A DNA stretch of 64,000 nt from Scatosoma sp045533485. GTDB lineage: Bacteria; Bacillota; Clostridia; Christensenellales; Borkfalkiaceae. This document shows positions 59,584 to 64,000 of this stretch, piece by piece; the first letter of the stretch is position 1, and each line of letters begins with the position of its first letter. The position numbers and the translations under genes were made by a program. The notes below the pieces were generated by a model. That model saw only the letters and a list, made by a program, of their open reading frames with translations. It did no database searches and was not told the DNA's origin. The stretch lies in assembly GCA_045533485.1 (NCBI GenBank), contig JAZSHX010000026.1, forward strand, positions 1 through 64,000, in the 5' to 3' direction.

Positions 59584-59937
59584 ATGTTAAAATTCTATCA
59601 ATGTGAAAAATGCAACAAGGTGATTATCAGCAAGGATGAATTGCGTATTGACGGATATAAGGAAGTGATTCCCTCTTCGACGGATGCGGCGGTAGAAAAG
59701 CACGTGCCCGTTGTAACCAAGAAATGCAAGCAAGTGCAAGTAAACGTAGGCAGTGTTACGCATCCTATGAGCGAAGAACATTTCATCGGCTGGATTGCTT
59801 TGGAAACGGAAAAGGGCTATCAAGTGCAATACCTGACGGCAAACGATGCACCCATGGCTTCGTTCACGTTGGCTACGGGCGATAAAGTGGTTGCCGTATA
59901 CGCATACTGCAATTTGCACGGTATTTGGAAAAATTAA
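59584..59937 (+). CDS. Superoxide reductase (desulfoferrodoxin family)
   Basis: A 117-residue protein from ATG 59584 (AAGGAG upstream). The catalytic iron ligands are present: EKHVPVV, SVTHPMSEEHFIGWIAL and the closing YAYCNLHGIW. It would reduce superoxide to peroxide without making oxygen, a trait of anaerobes. The N-terminus has CEKCNKV but not the CC pair that completes the desulforedoxin-type iron centre. So centre I is probably missing or altered and the remaining CxxC may be a relic. Confidence 0.93.
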   Translation: MLKFYQCEKCNKVIISKDELRIDGYKEVIPSSTDAAVEKHVPVVTKKCKQVQVNVGSVTHPMSEEHFIGWIALETEKGYQVQYLTANDAPMASFTLATGDKVVAVYAYCNLHGIWKN

Positions 59938-59950
59938 GCAATAAAAAACA

Positions 59951-59977
59951 GACGGCGTAATAAAACGCCGTCAAAAA
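59951..59977. terminator. Hairpin between superoxide reductase and the Hrb-like gene
   Basis: GACGGCG and CGCCGTC pair perfectly around TAATAAAA. It is flanked by A runs on both sides, so on the plus strand it lacks a T run and may be leaky or act in mRNA stability. Confidence 0.5.
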
Positions 59978-59996
59978 ACTTTCAGGGGTAAAAGCA

Positions 59997-60617
59997 ATGA
60001 TTGAAAAGCAAGCGATGTATAAAATTACGTACGGGCTGTTTATGCTTACCAGCACGGACGGAAAAAAGCAAAACGGTTGTATTGTGAACACGGTAGCGAT
60101 GATTACCGATAATCCAAAGCGCATCACGGTGTTTGTGAATAAGGCGAATTATACCGAAGAATTGATACGAAAAACGGGTATTTTGAACGTATCCGTTTTG
60201 ACGGAAAGCACGCCGTTTGCGGTGTTTGAGCAATTTGGTTTTTCGTCGGGACGGGACGTGGATAAATTTGCAGGCGCAAGCTATCCTACAACGGAAAACG
60301 GGCTGTATTATTTGCCTACGCACACCAACGCCGTGCTTTCGGGTAAGGTCGTGGGGGCGCACGATTACGGCACGCATACCTTGTTTGTGGCGGAAGTGAC
60401 GGAAGCCAAAGCGCTTTCTAATGAGAAATCGGTGACCTACGAATATTATCAAAGCCATATCAAGCCCAAGCCCCAAAACGCGGAAAAACCGCAAAACGGC
60501 AAGAGAAAGTGGGTTTGTAAAATTTGCGGATATACGCACGAAGGGGACGAGTTGCCTGCCGATTTTATTTGCCCTTGGTGCAAGCACCCTGCGGAAGATT
60601 TTGAAGAAATCGCGTAA
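59997..60617 (+). CDS. Flavin reductase-rubredoxin fusion (Hrb-like)
   Basis: A 206-residue two-domain protein. Residues 1 to about 150 are a flavin-reductase/FMN-binding domain (YKITYGLFMLTSTDGKKQNG and NGCIVNTVAMIT). Residues about 160-206 are a rubredoxin: WVCKICGYTHEGDELPADF then CPWCKHPAEDFEE, with all four iron cysteines. This matches high-molecular-weight rubredoxin, which passes NADH electrons to the oxygen-reducing flavoprotein FprA or to superoxide reductase. Its place right after a superoxide reductase fits an oxygen-defence pair. Confidence 0.93.
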   Translation: MIEKQAMYKITYGLFMLTSTDGKKQNGCIVNTVAMITDNPKRITVFVNKANYTEELIRKTGILNVSVLTESTPFAVFEQFGFSSGRDVDKFAGASYPTTENGLYYLPTHTNAVLSGKVVGAHDYGTHTLFVAEVTEAKALSNEKSVTYEYYQSHIKPKPQNAEKPQNGKRKWVCKICGYTHEGDELPADFICPWCKHPAEDFEEIA

Positions 60618-60714
60618 AAAGCACTTTTAAGATATTCTTCGACAAATATTTTACTTGCGTATAAAAGAAAAGTGAAAATTTCCATAAAAAGGTACAAAAA
60701 CCGCGAAAAAAAAC

Positions 60715-60743
60715 TTGACATACGCCTTTTTAATTGCTATAAT
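60715..60743 (+). promoter_or_regulatory. Promoter of rpsU
   Basis: TTGACA (60715-60720), 17 bp, TATAAT (60738-60743): a perfect match. Confidence 0.9.
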
Positions 60744-60790
60744 TACGGAGTAAAATAAAAAACGCATCGGCAAAGGTTGGTGAAAAAGAA

Positions 60791-60967
60791 ATGTCTACGG
60801 TAAGAGTTGGTGAAAACGAAAACGTTGAAAGCGCGCTTCGCCGCTTCAAAAGAAAGTGCTCCCGCGACGGTATTATCGGTGATTTGAGAAAGAAGGAATT
60901 TTATGAAAAACCTTCCGTAAAAAGAAAGAAAAAATCCGAAGCGGCTCGTAAGAGAAGCAGAAACTAA
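60791..60967 (+). CDS. rpsU: 30S ribosomal protein S21
   Basis: A 58-residue protein. STVRVGENENVESALRRFKR, then SRDGIIGDLRKKEFYEKPSV and a basic end KRKKKSEAARKRSRN are diagnostic for S21. It is a late assembly protein at the mRNA-exit side of the 30S subunit. AAAGGTTGG lies upstream. It has its own perfect promoter and terminator. Confidence 0.96.
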   Translation: MSTVRVGENENVESALRRFKRKCSRDGIIGDLRKKEFYEKPSVKRKKKSEAARKRSRN

Positions 60968-60975
60968 CAAACAAG

Positions 60976-60999
60976 GCTCACAGGGATGTGAGCTTTTTT
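60976..60999 (+). terminator. Terminator of rpsU
   Basis: GCTCAC and GTGAGC pair around AGGGAT and are followed by six T. Confidence 0.85.
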
Positions 61000-61036
61000 G
61001 TTTGCAAAAAATGTCGAAAAAAGGAGAGAAAAGAGT

Positions 61037-61453
61037 ATGTCGCAACAACAAAAAAGCGCGCAAAGAACGTTGCGTGAAGAAGCTCGCAGAGCAAAATTGC
61101 GTATGAAAAGCGGGTTTTGGGCGGACTGTCAAGCGGATATGGACAAGCATTTGCAAAAGGCAAGAGAGCGCGGCGTCAATGAAAGCAAGGCGTGTCGTTA
61201 TTTTGCCGAACAGGTAAGCGCAAAAATTGCAGGCAACGAAGAAGACGCGTTTTATCAAAAGGTGAAAGCGATGTTGCTTGCGGACGGGGAAACGGGCGAC
61301 GCTATCGGGAAATTGACGGATAAAGCCTATTATCAAACGCTTTCGTATGAAGAAAAGCAACGCTATACGCTGTCTTTAAGCGAAAAATATTTGCGCGCGT
61401 TGGAGCGTTTTCGCAAAGAGTGCGAATTTGAAGGATATTTGTACAACGCGTAA
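61037..61453 (+). CDS. Conserved-looking helical protein of unknown function
   Basis: A 138-residue, highly charged protein from ATG 61037 (AAGGAGAG upstream). The text is mostly helix-forming (RTLREEARRAKLRMKSGFW, VNESKACRYFAEQVSAKI, YLRALERFRKECEFEG). No cysteine motif, signal peptide or membrane segment is present. I recognise no family. It follows rpsU behind a terminator. Confidence 0.7.
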   Translation: MSQQQKSAQRTLREEARRAKLRMKSGFWADCQADMDKHLQKARERGVNESKACRYFAEQVSAKIAGNEEDAFYQKVKAMLLADGETGDAIGKLTDKAYYQTLSYEEKQRYTLSLSEKYLRALERFRKECEFEGYLYNA

Positions 61454-61541
61454 ATAAGCGTTAAAACGCAACAAAAAAGCAGTCAAACGCCCATTTTTTG
61501 GTATTTTTTACATTTTTTGAAAAGAATTTTGTGTAATCCCC

Positions 61542-61570
61542 TTGACAAAACTGTGATAATTTGGTAAAAT
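61542..61570 (+). promoter_or_regulatory. Promoter of the PH-like membrane gene
   Basis: TTGACA (61542-61547), 17 bp, TAAAAT (61565-61570). Transcription would start near 61577 and give a leader of about 115 nt. Confidence 0.85.
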
Positions 61571-61584
61571 GATAGAAATAAAAA

Positions 61585-61665
61585 AAGAAAGGGTGCACCC
61601 TTTCTTGTGTTTGGGAAAACACAAGAAAAAGATAATTATTAGGAAAACAACCGCAAACTGCGGTT
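61585..61665 (+). promoter_or_regulatory. Leader with three consecutive hairpins
   Basis: First a perfect 22-bp palindrome centred on AAAGGGTGCACCCTTT (61585-61606). Second CTTGTGTTT-GGGA-AAACACAAG (61604-61625), sharing CTT with the first so that both cannot fully form at once. Third AACCGCA-AAC-TGCGGTT (61649-61665). None is followed by a T run. The arrangement suggests an RNA switch, an mRNA-stabilising structure or, for the first, a protein operator. Confidence 0.55.
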
Positions 61666-61690
61666 AGTATATAAAAAAGGAGAAAACATT

Positions 61691-62185
61691 ATGGTATTAG
61701 CACAAGGTGAAAACCTCATCAAATCGTGGAACTATGCTGATTCGAAAACCGGCGGCGTGTTCAACAAAGTAAAAACGCATGCAACGATTGACGTAACGAA
61801 CAAGAGAATCGTTTACACGGCGGAAAACAAAAACGCAATGGATCGTCAAGAAATTTTCCTTAACGACGTTAAATCGTTGTCGTTTAGCCGTTTTGCAAAG
61901 GGCAACCTTTGGGCAATCATTAAGATTGTATTCTTTGGTATTTTGTCGCTTGTTCTTATCGGTATCCCCGGTTTGATTAAGAGCATCAAAGAACTTAACC
62001 AAGCTTCGTTTGATATGGTTATTATGTTGGACGGCACGGAAACGGAAGGTTTGGCTGTTCGCGCAGCTAAGATCGTGTTGCCTAAGAAAGCGAAATCGAC
62101 GAAAGTGAAAGTAAAAGTCAACAAAGCTATCGTAAATGAAGTTGTTGATACGCTTGGTGCAGTTATTGCAGAAAACAAAGCATAA
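61691..62185 (+). CDS. PH-domain-like protein with one hydrophobic segment
   Basis: A 164-residue protein. LAQGENLIKSWNYADSKTGG and VDVTNKRIVYTAEN-like wording (actual text IDVTNKRIVYTAENKN) recall bacterial PH domains. A strong hydrophobic stretch IIKIVFFGILSLVLIGIPG lies at about residues 76-94. The C-terminus is lysine- and valine-rich (KAKSTKVKVKVNKAIVNEV). The function is unknown. It has its own promoter, a structured leader and a terminator, suggesting strong, regulated expression. AAGGAG precedes the ATG. Confidence 0.72.
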   Translation: MVLAQGENLIKSWNYADSKTGGVFNKVKTHATIDVTNKRIVYTAENKNAMDRQEIFLNDVKSLSFSRFAKGNLWAIIKIVFFGILSLVLIGIPGLIKSIKELNQASFDMVIMLDGTETEGLAVRAAKIVLPKKAKSTKVKVKVNKAIVNEVVDTLGAVIAENKA

Positions 62186-62206
62186 GTATACATAAAAAGA
62201 ATATAA

Positions 62207-62235
62207 GTCGCGTGAAAACACGCGGCTTTTTCTTT
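62207..62235 (+). terminator. Terminator of the PH-like gene
   Basis: GTCGCGTG and CACGCGGC pair (one G-U) around AAAA and are followed by TTTTTCTTTT. Confidence 0.82.
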
Positions 62236-62268
62236 TGCAAAATCCGCCGTTTCTATAAATAAATCTAC

Positions 62269-62297
62269 TTGCTAAAAATACGCAAATATGGTATAAT
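62269..62297 (+). promoter_or_regulatory. Promoter of pcrA giving a nearly leaderless mRNA
   Basis: TTGCTA (62269-62274), 17 bp, TATAAT (62292-62297). The expected RNA start about 7 bases after the -10 box is near 62304, only 3 bases before the ATG at 62307. No ribosome site lies between. Confidence 0.75.
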
Positions 62298-62306
62298 AGA
62301 TTTGTT

Positions 62307-64000
62307 ATGGTGCAACTGGAAGAAATTTTACAACAACTCAATGAAGAACAGATAAAGCCCGTGTTGCAAACGGAAGGTCCGGTGCTCGTGCTTGCAGGCG
62401 CAGGCAGCGGTAAAACGCGCGTTTTAACGTCGCGGATTGCGTACTTAGTCAAAGCAAAACGCGTGCCGCCGTCGGCAATTCTTGCCATCACGTTTACCAA
62501 CAAAGCGGCAAACGAAATGAAAGAGCGGCTTTCTAAAATCGTGGACGTTTCTCAATCGTGGGTGTGTACCATTCACAGCATGTGCGTGCGCATTTTGCGT
62601 ATGTATGCCGATGAATGCGGTCTGCACCCGAATTTTTCCATTTACAGTGAAACGGAGCGCAACAATATCATTAAAAAATCCTTCCAAGAGTGCGATTATG
62701 ACGACGATAAGCTGTTGAAATCGGTGAAATATCACGTGGCAAATGCGAAAATGCTTGGCTTAGATCCCGAAAAATACGGTGAAGAGAACGCAGGGGAACA
62801 CGATATTGACGACGTTGTAAAGGTGTACGCGCGCTATCAAAAGCATTTACGTGAAAACAACGCGCTCGATTTCGACGATTTATTGAACGAAACACGTTTG
62901 CTTTTGAAACGAAACGCGGAAGCAAGGGAATATTTAAGCGGTAAATTCCGCTATATTTTGGTGGATGAGTTCCAAGACACCAACGGCGTGCAATACGAAA
63001 TTATCAAACTGTTGGCGTCCGTGCACGGGAACTTGTTTGCCGTCGGCGACGACGATCAGTCTATTTACGGTTGGCGCGGTGCGAAGATAGAAAATATTTT
63101 GCATTTTGAAAAGGATTTTATCGGCGCGCACGTGTTTAAGCTGGAAAGAAATTACCGTTCCACGAAAATTATTTTGGAGCTTGCCAACACCGTAATCAAA
63201 AATAACAGCCACCGCAAAGACAAAACGCTTTGGACGGAAAACGGGCAGGGCGCAGATGCCAAGGTGTACGAAGCGGAAGAAGAAAGCGGAGAAGCGCGGT
63301 ATATCGCGCATACCATTGCAGGGCTTGTCGCGCGCGGTTACGATTACAAAGATTTTGCCGTTTTGATGCGCTTGAACGCTTTGACGCGCTCGTTCGAACA
63401 AGAGTTTACGGCGGACGGTATTCCGTTTAAGGTATTCGGCGGTTTTAAGTTCTACGAACGCAAGGAAATCAAGGATTTGCTGGCGTATTTGCGCTTAATC
63501 AATAACCCGTTTGACAGCGAAGCGGCGACGCGCATTATCAATTTCCCCAAGCGCGGTATCGGCGCGAAAACGGTGGAAACGTTGCAAAATTATGCGTTTG
63601 AAAACGAATTTTCCGTGTACGACGCGTTGCTGGATTTGGATGCGCTTGGCTTTACAAGCGGTACGAAGCAAAAGCTTGCGGATTTCCGTGATTTGGTCAA
63701 GGGTTGGATTGTCGAAAGCCAAGATATGCCCGTAAACGAACTTGTCAAGAAGATAGTCGTGGATACGCGTATGCGCGAAGTGTATGCGGACGATAGCGAC
63801 GAAAGCATAAATAAGCTTGCCAACGTGGAAGAATTTATCAATTCCGTGGACGATTATTGTCGCTTGAACCCCGAAACGACGCTGAGCGATTATCTCAACC
63901 AAGTGATGCTGCTTTCCGACACCGACGAGATGGACGATAGCAACTACGTGACGCTTGCCACCGTGCACGCCGTAAAGGGATTGGAATTTAAGTGCGTGTT
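62307..64000 (+). CDS. pcrA: PcrA/UvrD-type superfamily 1 DNA helicase (partial, runs off the window)
   Basis: The first 564 residues of an SF1A helicase. VLVLAGAGSGKTRVLTSRI is Walker A (motif I), AITFTNKAANEMKERL motif Ia, ILVDEFQDTNGVQYEII motif II, AVGDDDQSIYGWRGAKI motif III, ERNYRST motif IV, and TLATVHAVKGLEFK (motif V) is at the edge. It unwinds DNA 3' to 5' in repair and rolling-circle replication. Only one start is possible before Walker A: ATG 62307. The start has no Shine-Dalgarno site and lies about 3 bases after the predicted transcription start. Confidence 0.95.
   Translation, partial: MVQLEEILQQLNEEQIKPVLQTEGPVLVLAGAGSGKTRVLTSRIAYLVKAKRVPPSAILAITFTNKAANEMKERLSKIVDVSQSWVCTIHSMCVRILRMYADECGLHPNFSIYSETERNNIIKKSFQECDYDDDKLLKSVKYHVANAKMLGLDPEKYGEENAGEHDIDDVVKVYARYQKHLRENNALDFDDLLNETRLLLKRNAEAREYLSGKFRYILVDEFQDTNGVQYEIIKLLASVHGNLFAVGDDDQSIYGWRGAKIENILHFEKDFIGAHVFKLERNYRSTKIILELANTVIKNNSHRKDKTLWTENGQGADAKVYEAEEESGEARYIAHTIAGLVARGYDYKDFAVLMRLNALTRSFEQEFTADGIPFKVFGGFKFYERKEIKDLLAYLRLINNPFDSEAATRIINFPKRGIGAKTVETLQNYAFENEFSVYDALLDLDALGFTSGTKQKLADFRDLVKGWIVESQDMPVNELVKKIVVDTRMREVYADDSDESINKLANVEEFINSVDDYCRLNPETTLSDYLNQVMLLSDTDEMDDSNYVTLATVHAVKGLEFKCV

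Noticed and set aside
1..64000. tRNA, rRNA, transposase, phage or toxin-antitoxin genes
   Set aside because: I looked for CCA-ended cloverleafs, rRNA words, DDE-type and integrase motifs and saw none. The XRE pair resembles a toxin-antitoxin layout, but the small partner has no toxin motif.

Overview
The window looks like a chromosomal segment of an uncultured, strictly anaerobic, gut-type Clostridia bacterium (Firmicutes; perhaps near the Christensenellales, which is inference). Evidence: nearly every readable promoter is a TTGACA-17-TATAAT type, genes carry AGGAGG-like ribosome sites, there is a T-box riboswitch, BspA-type leucine-rich lipoproteins, a superoxide reductase with a flavin reductase/rubredoxin fusion, and the Firmicutes gene orders rplS-comM-dprA-topA-trmFO-hslV-hslU and rpmE-DUF1385-prmC-prfA. 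No rRNA, tRNA, CRISPR array, transposase or phage gene was seen.

Layout. 1-8747: an AT-rich exopolysaccharide locus behind a consensus promoter: a tiny CxxC protein, an initiating sugar-phosphate transferase, three glycosyltransferases, an acetyltransferase, a Wzy-like polymerase, a TupA-like ATP-grasp enzyme and a Wzx flippase. 8769-14783: a visibly more GC-rich, tightly coupled five-gene module: galacturonokinase-like GHMP kinase, sugar nucleotidyltransferase, PF14907-type nucleotidyltransferase, PHP hydrolase, and a histidine-phosphatase/metallophosphoesterase fusion. 14852-18675: cation and sodium handling (CDF exporter, Na/Ca exchanger, OadG- and OadB-like subunits). 18956-29810: housekeeping block (L19, ComM, DprA, lipoprotein, TopA, TrmFO, HslVU, HisRS, thioredoxin). 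30215-35247: YwaF membrane protein, then a leftward block with a tryptophan T-box controlling trpB2, an esterase, a YfcE phosphodiesterase and a zinc-less MDR protein. 35448-38893: L31, a DUF1385-PrmC fusion and RF1. 38961-39552: a divergent XRE regulator and small target gene sharing two perfect palindromic operators. 39651-46980: two BspA-type lipoproteins bracketing dnaK-dnaJ. 47470-51066: aminotransferase, small P-loop protein, threonine synthase. 51213-53290: a three-gene cluster (DUF5685 protein with two Asp-rich motifs, a J-like/TPR protein lacking HPD with a Cys-dense tail, and an S-component-like membrane protein), the best candidate here for an undescribed system. 53417-64000: RNA-modification enzymes, LuxS, small redox proteins, superoxide reductase plus Hrb-like protein, S21, a PH-like membrane protein behind a three-hairpin leader, and a nearly leaderless PcrA/UvrD helicase cut by the window end.

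Non-coding structure stands out. There is a pair of 128-bp intergenic elements with inverted ends (behind rplS and rpmE), a 276-bp element with 26-bp inverted ends ending just before an aminotransferase ribosome site, an L19-type leader, a T-box, and the two operators at the XRE locus. All family assignments are from reading the protein sequences; no database search was run.
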